64,000 bases of DNA from positions 17,107,877 to 17,171,876 of the forward strand of contig NC_088710.1 in NCBI RefSeq assembly GCF_963576615.1, written 5' to 3'. How positions within the stretch are numbered: position 1 is the first letter of the stretch; each line of letters begins with the position of its first letter. This document shows, piece after piece, positions 9,566 to 20,819 of the stretch. The stretch is from Watersipora subatra. Lineage: Eukaryota; Bryozoa; Gymnolaemata; Cheilostomatida; Watersiporidae. Below the pieces are notes generated by a model. The model saw only the letters and a list, made by a program, of their open reading frames with translations, was not told the origin of the DNA and searched no databases. The position numbers and the translations under genes were made by a program.

Positions 9566-11701
9566 ATCAGATAGCCTACAGATGGATGTTTAATAGGTTG
9601 ATCAGATAGCTCACAGATGGATGTTTAATAGGCTGATCAGATAACTCACAGATGGATGTTTAATAGGTTGATCAGATAGCTCACAGATGGATGTTTAATA
9701 GGTTGATCAGATAGCTCACAGTTGGATGTTTAATAGGTTGATCAGATAGCTTACAGATGGATGTTTAGTAGGTTGATCAGATAGCTCACAGATGGATGTT
9801 TAATAGGTTGATCAGATAGCTCACAAATGGATGTTTAATAGGTTGATCAGATAGCTCACAGATGGTTGTTTAATAGGGTGATCAGATAGCTCACAGATGG
9901 ATGTTTAATAGGTTGATCAGATAGCTCACAGATGGTTGTTTAATAGGTTGATCAGATAGCTCACAGATGGTTGTTTAATAGGTTGATCAGATAGCTCACA
10001 GATGGATGTTTAATAGGTTGATCAGATAGCTCACAGATGGATGTTTAATAGGTTGATCAGATAGCTCACAGATGGATGTTTAATAGGTTGATCAGATAGC
10101 TCACAGTTGGATGTTTAATAGGTTGATCAGATAGCTTACAGATGGATGTTTAGTAGGTTGATCAGATAGCTCACAGATGGATGTTTAATAGGTTGATCAG
10201 ATAGCTCACAGATGGATGTTTAATAGGTTGATCAGATAGCTCACAGATGGTTGTTTAATAGGTTGATCAGATAGCTCACAGATGGATGTTTAATAGGTTG
10301 ATCAGATAGCTCACAGATGGTTGTTTAATAGGTTGATCAGATAGCTCACAGATGGTTGTTTAATAGGTTGATCAGATAGCTCACAGATGGTTGTTTAATA
10401 GGTTGATCAGATAGCTCACAGGTGGTTGTTTAATAGGTTGATCAGATAGCTCACAGATGGATGTTTAATAGGTTGATCAGATAGCTCACAGATGGATGTT
10501 TAATAGGTTGATCAGATAGCTCACAGATGGATGTTTAATAGGTTGATCAGATAGCTCGCAGATGGATGTTTAATAGGTTGATCAGATAGCTCACAAATGG
10601 ATGTTTAATAGGTTGATCAGATAGCTCACAGATGGATGTTTAATAGGTTGATCAGATAGCTCACAGTTGGATGTTTAATAGGTTGATCAGATAGCTCACA
10701 GATGGATGTTTAATAGGTTGATCAGATAGCTCACAGATGGATGTTTAATAGGTTGATCAGATAGCTCACAGATGGATGTTTAATAGGTTGATCAGATAGC
10801 TCACAGATGGATGTTTAATAGGTTGATCAGATAGCTCACAGATGGATGTTTAATAGGTTGATCAGATAGCTCACAGATGGATGTTTAGTAGGTTGATCAG
10901 ATAGCTCACAGTTGGATGTTTAGTAGGTTGATCAGATAGCTCACAGATGGATGTTTATTAGGTTGATCAGATAGCTCACAGATGGATGTTTAATAGGTTG
11001 ATCAGATAGCTCACAGATGGATGTTTAATAGGTTAATCAGATAGCTCACAGATGGAAGTTTAGTAGGTTGATCAGATAGCTCACAGTTGGATGTTTAGTA
11101 GGTTGATCAGATAGCTCACAGATGGATGTTTAATAGGTTGATCAGATAGCTCACAGATGGATGTTTAATAGGTTGATCAGATAACTCACAGATGGATGTT
11201 TAATAGGTTGATCAGATAGCTCACAGATGGATGTTTAATAGGTTGATCAGATAGCTCACAGATGGATGTTTAGTAGGTTGATCAGATAGCTCACAGTTGG
11301 ATGTTTAGTAGGTTGATCAGATAGCTCACAGATGGATGTTTATTAGGTTGATCAGATAGCTCACAGATGGATGTTTAATAGGTTGATCAGATAGCTCACA
11401 GATGGATGTTTAATAGGTTAATCAGATAGCTCACAGATGGAAGTTTAGTAGGTTGATCAGATAGCTCACAGTTGGATGTTTAGTAGGTTGATCAGATAGC
11501 TCACAGATGGATGTTTAATAGGTTGATCAGATAGCTCACAGATGGATGTTTAATAGGTTGATCAGATAACTCACAGATGGATGTTTAATAGGTTGATCAG
11601 ATAGCTCACAGATGGATGTTTAATAGGTTGATCAGATAACTCACAGATGGATGTTTAATAGGTTGATCAGATAGCTCACAGATGGATGTTTAATAGGTTG
11701 A
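9566..11701. repeat. 35-bp satellite, about 61 copies, with an 11-unit higher-order repeat
   Basis: The unit is close to TTGATCAGATAGCTCACAGA followed by TGGATGTTTAATAGG, 35 bp, repeated without interruption for 2136 bp. Marker variants recur at a fixed 385-bp spacing, 11 units: GTTGG at 9721 and 10106, 10911 and 11296, and 11086 and 11471; GATGGAAG at 11051 and 11436. The array is therefore partly organised as a 385-bp higher-order repeat. No open frame crosses it. Confidence 0.97.
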
Positions 11702-11736
11702 TTCTCAGGCACCAAACTGAGTATTGAAATCAAATA

Positions 11737-12629
11737 CAGTAGGCGCTCCTACAATCTAAATAATCTGTTCTGGGAATGTTTACGTTATAGGATTTTATGT
11801 TATAAGAACAGTAAAATATATGTAAATTGCCTAATCTGTTCCAAGATCTTTCCGAACTCACCCCTTTGGCCATACAAAAAAACTAGACATCAATTTTCAA
11901 TTTGTGGGCTGTACCGTATCTAGAGGTACAGATACAGTACAGCCCACAAATTGGTATTGGTATAACCAACTGCAGTATTATTGGTTTGCTTTAACAACTT
12001 TTCTTCTTTTTGTGATCAATTTCACTGGTTTTATAGACCATGATTGCAGTAATTTCACAATAAGTTGATGGGGGAGTGCACATCTTCGACGTTCATTCAC
12101 AATGATTTGCTTATTCTAAACAGATAAGGCAATTCTGCAAAGTCCATACGACTAACCACAAATATTTTACATATATACAATAGAGCAAAACAAAAAAATA
12201 TTTCGACTATAAAAAGAGCAGTACTACTATCCAGGGGTCAAGGTTAGGATAAAAGATAACTTCTGACGATACTACAACTCAAGACATTCAGACTGGTAGA
12301 CAGACGCTGTAACACATGCGCCAATAGTTATGAACAATTGCGCAGCTATCCTACTATCTTTTGGTCGATCTCTGACGATCTATCACAACAAACTAGAATG
12401 TCACGGAAGTTGTATATATAATAGATATAATACTATACGCGCGTCGTTTTTTCTTCCGCAAGTGCAGCGAAATAAGTTACCATTCAAGTAGAATTTGATA
12501 ACTCGTCCAACTTTACACTTTACGTTATGTGGAATATTTTATGTCGCGCAAAGCAAAAACGTCACATGAATTTTTTGCGTTATCTGGAATTTACGTTATA
12601 GGAGGTATACAGTATAGGAGCGTCTGCTG
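11737..12629. mobile_element. non-autonomous Tigger/pogo-like element, 893 bp
   Basis: The ends are CAGTAGGCGCTCCTA at 11737 and its reverse complement with a few changes (TAGGAGCGTCTGCTG) at 12615-12629. The element is flanked by TA on both sides (11735-11736 and 12630-12631), the target duplication of Tc1/mariner-type elements. Both subterminal regions hold repeated TTACGTTATA-type motifs. An internal inverted repeat at about 11897-11954 has arms around CAATTTGTGGGCTGTAC. No transposase frame is present. Confidence 0.8.
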
Positions 12630-12631
12630 TA

Positions 12632-13455
12632 TTTTTAACGACTTGGTGGAAAGCTCATAGCAAATGCTTGTAAAGTTTGTCTGAAATTGGCCAAAACATG
12701 TGGAAACGCATAATGTTTATCTGGACTAACAGACACAAGCACACACTATGACCAAGTGGGATTTTTTCTGTTGCGAGCTGAATAAGTTTGTAGCGGTGCA
12801 ATGACAAGTCACAGATTTGACCAATCAGAAAACATAATTATATGATTGTCATGTTTTGATTGGTCATGCTTACTATGCTGCGTCTTTTATAGGAGAAGTC
12901 ACTCTTTCATATTAGACCACACAGATCATAACTGGACTTCCTATTCTCTGATTAAAATCAAAATAATTTTTCACATTCAATATTTCAACACTTGCTTCAA
13001 AAAAAGCTCTTCATTCTAACATTACCTGTACAAAATTCACGGTGAGGATGTGAGGGTGAAATATCGCAGCAAGGAGTTGTCTACTCTTTTGCTGAGCCAT
13101 ACCTTTACACAATTCTATGTACCTTAGGACACTTATGTATTCGCCTCATCTAACTTTCATGTTTTCGCGGAGTCATCCTCTCGCAAAAATCTCATGTGTG
13201 AAACTAAACTATCATAACGAACGAGCGAAAACGCGAAATTAAATAGCTTTGTTCATTGATAGTCCAAGCAACAAATGGCAGCAAGCGATCAAATTGCATT
13301 ATCGACTACGCCCACACCATTCTACCTGCTGTTCACAATTACAAATTAGTTCCAAATTGAAATTTTTTTCTTATCGGTGAACCAGGCCCGTATTCCCTGG
13401 GGCAGCTGGCCGGCTGAGCCGTCCCAACTTTTTAGGAACTTTCCGCGGCTAAGTA
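12632..13455. repeat. repeat-rich DNA sharing blocks with 14206-14570
   Basis: A block near 13057-13131 with GGAGTTGT and TTTACACAATTCTATGTA recurs at 14502-14566 and 14806-14868. The block with AACAAATGGCAGCAAGCGAT near 13270 recurs at about 14206. A small inverted repeat, GACCAATCAGAAAACAT and its complement, spans about 12818-12868. These are copies of unclassified repeats; no gene is seen. Confidence 0.6.
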
Positions 13456-14022
13456 CAGTCATAACTCGCCCTCGATAAAATGTAACATTTCATCTCAAAC
13501 ACAAGGTTAACTCGAACGGATTTGTTTGGTCCGTTCCCGCGCAATGATAAATTGCTTCAGATAACTCGACCTCAACATCATTTATTCGACAAGTTATTTG
13601 CCCAACGGCTATGGAGACGGTTTTATCGCTGTAGAATATCACTTTATTCGAAGCCATAGAGACAAACATCAACTTTTAGTAGTTCTTAGGCATCATTATT
13701 ATCATCATCAGGCGCAAAATATTCTTGTTAACGGCCTTTATAAAGGATTGCAAAATATCAAGTTTTACCAAACATCCGCTTGGCCATGTCCCATCGAAAG
13801 CGTGGAAGCTTCCATATGAACTTAAAATAAAATCGGCAAAATTGATCTTTGTTAAAACGCTCAAAAGAAAAAGATGTCTTTTTTTAGCGTTTTAACTGCG
13901 GGCAAGTTTTGCCTATTTTAATTTAAAAACGTCTCATCAGTCACATCACCTAAAACAAAACAAATCTCAAAAAATAGAAAAATGTTGATACTTTCCAATA
14001 AAAAATTTTAAAACTTCACACA
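13456..14022 (-). mobile_element. truncated copy of the pogo-like element at 43672-44671
   Basis: It starts CAGTCATAACTCGCCCTCGA after a TA and matches the last 600 or so bases of the 43672-44671 element in reverse complement. Shared parts are the block with GGTCCGTTCCCGCGCAATGA, the GCCCAACGGCTATGG block and the AAAGAAAAAGATGTC block. The match stops near 14022 and the second end is missing, so this is a truncated copy. Confidence 0.75.
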
Positions 14023-14616
14023 AGAGGCCCGGCTGAGGCCCTACATAAGAAAAACCTGTTGGGAGCTTACACCGCCCCCTCAACACCCCCAGGTGTTCAT
14101 GACTAGTCGCCTAACATTAGCCATGCTATAAATACTTGAGATCTCATATTGGTACCGCATCAATCATGGCGGGCGGGACCTTGACGTCATCGATAGTCTA
14201 AGAAACAAATGGCAGCAAGCGATCAAATTGCATTATCGATCTTGTCCACACATCTCTACCTGGGGTTTACAAATACAAACTAGTCCCAAATTGGAAACAA
14301 TTTCGTAACAGTAAACTGAACCTGAGTAATCTAATTATGTTTGTTCCACTGCATTTATTTTCACATCACTATATTTTTGCACTCATCAGAGCTGCGAAAT
14401 TAAGTTGCAGTGAATTTTTACTCTGTATGCTACTCAGGAAACTAAATACTAGCGAAATATAAGTGTCCTAAGGTAATACTGATAGGATCTGTGGATGACA
14501 TATTGCAGCGAGGAGTTGTTTCCTTTTTTGTTGAGCAATATTTTTACACAATTCTATGTAACTAACAATCTTCCATCTAAGAGAAACATGTCAGGCAAAC
14601 CTTTCTTTGCCATGTT

Positions 14617-14780
14617 TCTCTTAGCAGAGAAAGGTGTTTTAAACACTACGTGTCAAACCATTTATATGTTTTTGGTGGTTATCTGGGGCCCTTTTTTTGT
14701 TTTATCGTTACTGTATGGCATAATTTGAAAAAAATTTCTATTTGAAGTGGGGTGATTGCTAATAAAGTAATATATATAAC
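14617..14780 (+). mobile_element. LINE 3'-tail fragment
   Basis: The stretch from CTCTTAGCAGAGAAAGGTGT through GTATGGCATAATTTGAAA to AATAAAGTAATATATATA matches the end of the LINE at 59726-60235 and the fragment at 23745. The tail here is only about seven TA pairs long. Confidence 0.7.
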
Positions 14781-14901
14781 CCTCATAGAATGTGTTGGTG
14801 AGATGTTGCGATAAGGAGTTGCTTCCTCTTTCGTTGAGCATTACCGATACACAATGTTATGTAACCTTGATAGGATGTGTGGATGGGATGTTGTGACAGA
14901 G

Positions 14902-15229
14902 AGTTGCCTCCCACACTACGTTACATTCAAGTCAACTCTAAACCAGTTCCATCCGCATCTGTCAATGCTGCTCAACCAGTGGATGGCCTCATCTTCTTCC
15001 TTGACTCCCACCAACAGAACTTGGGCTATTGCTCAGATCTTAGGTAGCTCACATATAATCACTTTATTGGTGTTATTTAACTCCTTCGTTACGCCGCGGC
15101 ATTTTAGTGACATGGGAATCATTTATTCTGTTCGTCGTGCCACTTTGGCAGCCGCTCAGTTTATCATTAGGAAGAAGTGGTATTGCTTGAAGTGTACTAG
15201 GAGACAGATAATTTCTTTTTTGATGCAAA
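14902..15229 (+). CDS. candidate exon 3 of an unidentified helical protein
   Basis: A 328-bp open block reads through LNQFHPHLSMLLNQWM and VRRATLAAAQFIIRKKW, with regular hydrophobic spacing typical of helical-repeat proteins. It ends at a GTAAGC donor after 15229. An AG at 14900-14901 fits phase 0 from the exon at 8488, but the sequence just before it belongs to a dispersed repeat, so the acceptor is doubtful. A second possible donor lies at about 15042. The family is not recognised. Confidence 0.3.
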
Positions 15230-15309
15230 GTAAGCAAAATGGCATTTCATCTGACCAGTTATTATTCTCATTTTAACCAATCGTATTTCAGTAAATCTGA
15301 TAATTCGTT

Positions 15310-16356
15310 CAGATAGCAGCTGTGATTTTGTTGTAGCTAATGTTTCTAGGAAAAGTAGAATGGAGAAAAGTGTTTCCTGGCAAATTGCTAATTTTTATCT
15401 CGAATTTAAAAATATTTGAAATATTATGGCCAGTATTTACACTTATTAAAACTAGTTCATCTGGTAGAAAAAATGCACTGATTACACTCATTGTTATTTC
15501 ATTGCAATTAAATCAATACTTTTCAAATTATGGTAAAAATGTTAGACCATAACCGAAATTTCAAAGTTTACAAAGTTGATTACGTCCCAGCTAAAAACAT
15601 GCAAGGAAAGAGTTAATGCACTCTTTTTTATTCTATGTAAGAGGATCCATAAATATTTTGTTGTGTTTTTTCAGTTTTTATGGTTGTAGACAGCAAGTTC
15701 TATGAGAAGACACTTTTAAATAGCAGTGCATTGTGGGTAGAAGTTTCTATTGCATCATCTACTACATTTTACCTTGATTTATTTATGCCGTGTCCGTGTT
15801 AGTCTATACACTTTTTGATCAAAATTTATTTTGGCAACAAAATGTTTGTGATTCCAAAAACTGAGGTTACAAAACAACTTTACTAATACACTGTATATTT
15901 TTGATTTAATTAATCTGTGTATTTTTCTGTAGAAATGTAGGAATTTGCTTCTGAAATAAGATTTTCTTATTAGATTATTAGAAAATATTAATAGAAATAT
16001 TAATTATCATTTTAAAATATTAGAAATTATGGCTCATTTTTGATTACAAAGGATAGCATGGTTCCAATTTTTCATTGCAATTAATGGCAACCTTTTTAGC
16101 CTCTGTGTGCTATAAAGTGTAGACTATATATTTTATATAAGATATGGTTTTCCCCTCACGAATTGAACCCCAAATCAAGATTATCGTATTAAAGGCTATC
16201 TGTTATTTGAAAATTTATTCAGCAAAAATGTACTTATTTGTGTTGAAAATTATCAAGAAACAAATTTTCTATTCGAAGTTGGATGTATGGCTACTACACC
16301 TTCTTTTTCACACGAATGCGACAAAAGGATGCTCAAACCAGCTGTCTGTTGTAAGG
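15310..16356. other. AT-rich spacer, nothing recognised
   Basis: No exon with splice sites or terminal repeats was recognised. Confidence 0.5.
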
Positions 16357-16364
16357 CTATAGAG

Positions 16365-17674
16365 CAGGGGTGTCAAACTCATTTTCACCGAGGGCCACAT
16401 CAGCGTAATGGCTGTCCTCAAAGGGCCAGATGTTACTTATAATTGTAATGAAATGTAATCGATTAATATAAAATAACATAAACTAGTCTTTGATATTAAA
16501 TAACTCTGACTTTAATACTTAACGTTGCAAACAGAACAGTTGCACAGCAAAACATGCAGAACACTTGTTTTCGAAAAAAAATCAGAAAAGTTACACAATA
16601 CCCATCAACATGGGCATACTTTCAGTAAAATCAAAAATTGTGAGCTGCTAAGAACATGAATTTGTTGGCATACACACATTAAATCTGCAAACACTAAATA
16701 ATTGCAACAGCAGCAACACAAAATCAATATGTAAGCAGCAAAAAATCAAAAAATTATTTGCTATTTGCTGAAACAAAGACTTGCACCAAAGAAATTACAA
16801 AATATACAGTCTTTGACTAAAATTAGTAATTTATTACATACAATACAAAGTTATGAATATTATTTATACATGTACAGTTAGTCATGAACATGAAAATCAC
16901 GAAACTATAATTTCGAATTTTTCCTCGCGAGTATTATCTCCAAAGCATAGCAAATCTACATCCCAATATAACTCAAATAAACTGTCATAAACATGTTTCA
17001 AACAATAACATTATGTTCAGTAACTCGTTCTTGACTTTTCAGACTTCAGAGGCCGCTCTAAGAATGAATATGATCCTATCGAGATTGAATGATAACTTTT
17101 GTCTGACTACGGTTGACAGCCTAAAAAGTGCATTTTTATTCAAGTGTTACGATTCAAATTGACAAAATTAAAAGTTAGTAAAAACTTTGAAACATTAAAA
17201 ATAATGTTTCAATTTGATTTATGCAGTCGTTCACCGTCTTACCCCTTCTGAATCTGCATATTTACTTCTAGAGTTGAAAAAAATTGATCGCGAACGATAA
17301 ATTTTAAAGTGACAGCGATGATTTTCGGTTCAGTTAGATGTCGCAATGGGCGTAGTAATTTAGTTATAACTTTTGCCAGAGAGATCATTGAGGTATATAT
17401 GTACGTTTGTTTGATTCGCCAGAAAAAAATTTTCTGACTAATCAAAATTATTCCTATGTAATGCAAAAATAACAACACAAGGAATAGATAAATTTCCGGG
17501 GTAAGATAACTCGCGTTGGTGGGCCTAGCAATGTTATAAATACAGGCGAATGAGTCTCGTGCGAATGAGTAATGAGTTTTATGTGGCCCTCGCGGGCCAC
17601 ATAAAATGAGGTGGCGGGCCACATGGGGCCCGCGGGCCACATGGGGCCCGCGGGCCATGTGTTTGACACCTGTG
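16365..17674. mobile_element. non-autonomous hAT element, 1310 bp
   Basis: The 5' end CAGGGGTGTCAAACTC and the 3' end GTGTTTGACACCTGTG are inverted repeats with three changes. Exact 8-bp duplications CTATAGAG flank the element (16357-16364 and 17675-17682), as expected for hAT. Subterminal GGGCCACAT blocks are repeated near the right end (about 17580-17655). The interior is AT-rich without a transposase frame, so the element would need a transposase from elsewhere. Confidence 0.9.
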
Positions 17675-18038
17675 CTATAGAGTATAGAGTGTCTCATGGC
17701 TGTAGAATGTAGCATGACTATAAAATGCATTGCCAAGCTAGTGTCTAAGCATCATCCACATGACTTGGATTTTTGTCTTGTTTTTAATAGAATATATTTG
17801 CAACAGTTTAGTTGAGTGACAGTTATTCTCCCAAACATCCAAAAGGTGTCTTTTAATTTCTTTTGTAAAACTATATGTGGCAGAAACTGTCATCCAAAAC
17901 TGCTATTTTTTCCCAAAAACATAGTCATGTGTTAGTTGTCTGCTCTACCATTAATGGGCACATAACTCTATAGTCTTTGGTTAGAATTGATTAATAGCCA
18001 TTTAAGACAATTATTGTTGTGAAATTGACTCGCTACAG

Positions 18039-18546
18039 GAGCTTCCTGAATAGCTTGAGGAGCCTGTGCCTGAGGCTAAGTGAAAAGGATGTCGGAGCTG
18101 TGCTTACAGCCTGCGACCAGCTCGTTCAGTCTCTGATAGAGTACGATACATCGCAGTCAACCTCCACAGTCGACACATCACCATCGATCATTGAAAACGC
18201 AATACTTGAAGTAACCAGCCAATGGCTTGGTCGAAAGTTCAGTGCAATGACCTCTTTAGTTCGCACAGCAATCGAAGAGTTCAAGTCGGACAATATTGAA
18301 CAAATAGACAGACTCCCGTCAGCTTATCAGATGTGTCGTCGTTTCCCAAAGCCAATGCTTTTGTTGTTTGAGAGTTGGATGCAGTCATGGGGAGATAAAC
18401 ACGAAGAGCCAGCGAGTAAAAGGCCATGTGCAGAAAGAGTTGATATTTATCCTTTTATACAATTATTGCTAGAGTTTTCCAACAATACATTGATATCAGG
18501 CGTTGCACACGTTGTTTACACTCAACTGCTCAAAGACCCGACATGA
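18039..18546 (+). CDS. terminal coding exon of an unidentified helical protein
   Basis: After an acceptor (CTCGCTACAG, ending 18038) the frame runs 169 residues to TGA at 18544-18546. It enters needing two bases from the previous exon. The sequence is rich in amphipathic helices (SFLNSLRSLCLRLSEKD; ENAILEVTSQWLG). It carries a basic patch EPASKRPCAERVD that could serve nuclear localisation, and ends VVYTQLLKDPT. Codon use is less AT-biased than the flanks, supporting a real gene. It is probably the C-terminus of a multi-exon protein whose earlier exons may be those at 8488 and 14902; the phase from 15229 does not fit directly, so another exon must lie between. I do not recognise the family. 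Confidence 0.7.
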
Positions 18547-18795
18547 TCCCGTGTGCCTTATCTATTTATTATGGTTTTGTTTCACTATTGAGCACAGATT
18601 CATAATATTCTTAGAGAATAAGGTGAAATGTATTTTTTATCCTTAAAGGGTATACGTATTATTGATTGATAATAGTTTTGAGAGATGAATTTTGGAAATT
18701 TCAGCAGGGTTTATTCACTGAAATTGATCCTAGCAACGACGACTGCATTAATGTTGCAATTCAGTTCAGGTATCACTGATCTTATCTTTTCTTCA

Positions 18796-18801
18796 AATAA
18801 A
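18796..18801 (+). terminator. candidate poly(A) signal AATAAA
   Basis: AATAAA lies about 250 bases after the stop codon at 18546, in a suitable place for the end of that transcript. Confidence 0.35.
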
Positions 18802-19212
18802 CAAGTTGTAGAAACACCAGGTTTTGTTTCAGCAGGATTATTAACTTAGATGATACAACCAGAGTAAATTTGAATAGATGTATATCTAACTTATACTGAC
18901 TATAATAATAAACGAGTAACCATAAAATAGCCATAAATAGTCGATAAAGTATAAAAAAATGTGGAACAAAATACCTAGATTAGCAGCTGGACCACGCTAG
19001 TTTTTAGTGATAATCAATGGATTAGATCGGTAACTGGATCTGCGTTTGTCTTTCGAACTAGGTTAGAATAGTTACAGATATGTTTATAAGTGAAATTAAG
19101 GGAGATGTCGAGGACAGGGCACCAGTTTTAGAAAAACAAAAACGATTGGACAGGCAATCATTTGAAAACTGACTGGTTGGCGAGAATCCAGGTCTCTTGC
19201 TAAAGTACTAGG

Positions 19213-19275
19213 CATGGGTGAACATAGTATGCATGCATAGTTGTGCATGCGCATAGTATGCATGCTTCACCCATG
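19213..19275. repeat. imperfect hairpin, arms CATGGGTGAA
   Basis: CATGGGTGAA at 19213 and TTCACCCATG at 19266 are exact complements. Alternating purine-pyrimidine repeats (ATAGTATGCATGC) fill the loop. Confidence 0.7.
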
Positions 19276-20046
19276 TTATCACAAGACAAAAAGCCGTCTG
19301 GGTGAATTACACCTGCCTGTAATCACACCACTAAAAGGCTCGCCACGATTCTCATTAACAGATTTCAGTTATCTATTTGAGTGGATTTCTCTTCTTTGCT
19401 CTCGTATTCGCCTTCCTAACCAGACAACATGATCTGCTCTTGATCACTTTGCATGTAGTTCAACTTTTTAACGTGATAAAATTCTTGCGCCATACCTGTG
19501 TCCAGAGCCCTCACAAGCTCATTGAACACCATAAAAGCCAACATTTTCGTTATGGGAAGAACTGGTAGTTCACCAGCTGAGCAGGAGCAAGAAACAATTA
19601 CCAAGGTTCGCTTCATTAACTGTCTGGGATGCAAGCTGCCAAATATTGCCAACAACCACCAGGCAGCCTTTATCGTCTCTCCGAGTAGGGTCATTCTCTC
19701 CTCCCCCTTTTTGAGTCCCTTGTAGTTCTAATCACATTGTGAGCAGACAACTAATTAGAACACAGTAAACCCCCCCCCCCCTGCCCCCCTCTGCCGTACT
19801 ATTGTAATTCATTCTAGTGTTGGCATCTTGAGTTTCTAGTTTGATGCATCGTGACATTTTTAAACGAAAACAAATTATAAGATTGCCAATTGAACCTGGC
19901 ATTGCTTGAAGTGAACCTGTTTCTGCACATTAAATAAACCATAATGTGTCTGTTCTTATAACCCTTTCTTCATGCAATAGTTTTTAACATCATAGAACAT
20001 CATTCTTTTTATAGTAAAGTTAATTCTTCGACATTCAAAGGTGTGT

Positions 20047-20113
20047 GAGTGCCAGGTGCTATAGTGTTGATCTCTCAACCTGAAGGTCACGAGTTCGAGT
20101 CCAGTACATGGGA
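20047..20113 (+). repeat. tRNA-like segment
   Basis: GGTGCTATAGTGTTGA resembles a box A region and GAGTTCGAGTCC is a good box B. The arms that would close the acceptor stem do not pair, so it is more likely a SINE-like remnant than a tRNA gene. Confidence 0.4.
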
Positions 20114-20392
20114 ATGTTTTATGAAGTTCTAATCACAGAATCTTATCAGAGTTCTATAAATAGATAGATTATACAGTCAAGACTGTATATAGATTATATA
20201 CAATCAAGACGTTTTCATATAAAACTACAGCAAAGGGTTCACTCCACATCCTAAAGTTTCTTAAAACATTGCAGTTTAGTAAGTTAATTAAAAAGGCTGG
20301 TAAATTTAACAATCATTACTCGAGTATTTATAGGTAAGTTTTGAGCCGAGGCATGGAGTACAGTTATTACTATTATTATTATTACTATTATT

Positions 20393-20811
20393 ACTATTAC
20401 TATAATAAAACCACGTCCGTCTGTCCAAAGCTATGAGTGGAAGTTGGAAAAAATACTGCATCGAACAGGAATCAAACTCCTACATTCAGCTCATCAGCCT
20501 GGCTCACTACCATCTGTACTATTCAACCACTTTGCTGTATTTTGGAATAATAGAGAAGATATTTATTATGTGCCACCGGGCTGTCTGGGTGCTACTCTGT
20601 CTGTTTGTCTGAAGCCGCAGTTGATGTTGAAAACATGCTACTTTGTACAGGTTTTGAACTCACAAAATTCAGCACAACTGCCCTTCACTCTACCACCCGC
20701 ACCAATCATTACCTTCCTGGTAACTTTAATCATTGTGCATATACCTATTTTCTGTGCTATTTAGACACACTTGACGAACTCTCACGGCACTTGAGACTGT
20801 TTGGGTATTAG
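20393..20811 (+). mobile_element. dimeric tRNA-like element with Helitron-like 5' end
   Basis: The left unit starts ACTATAATAAAACCACGTCC and GTCTGTCCAAAGC and contains ATCAAACTCC (antisense box B). A second unit from about 20595 repeats the CTGTCTGTTTGTCTGAAG, TTTTGAACTCAC and CTACCACCCGCACCAAT parts. The right end resembles the other copies (CTCACGGCAC, then TATTAGTG). It is about twice the length of the single copy at 53908. Confidence 0.55.
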
Positions 20812-20819
20812 TGTATCCT

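Noticed and set aside
17239..17736. A 165-codon minus-strand open frame
   Set aside because: It spans the right end of the hAT element and its flank; its repeated ARGPHVARGP part is the GGGCCACAT subterminal repeat translated.
19416..19694. A 92-codon minus-strand open frame with a plausible donor
   Set aside because: There is no recognisable family or acceptor, and the plus strand is equally open there.
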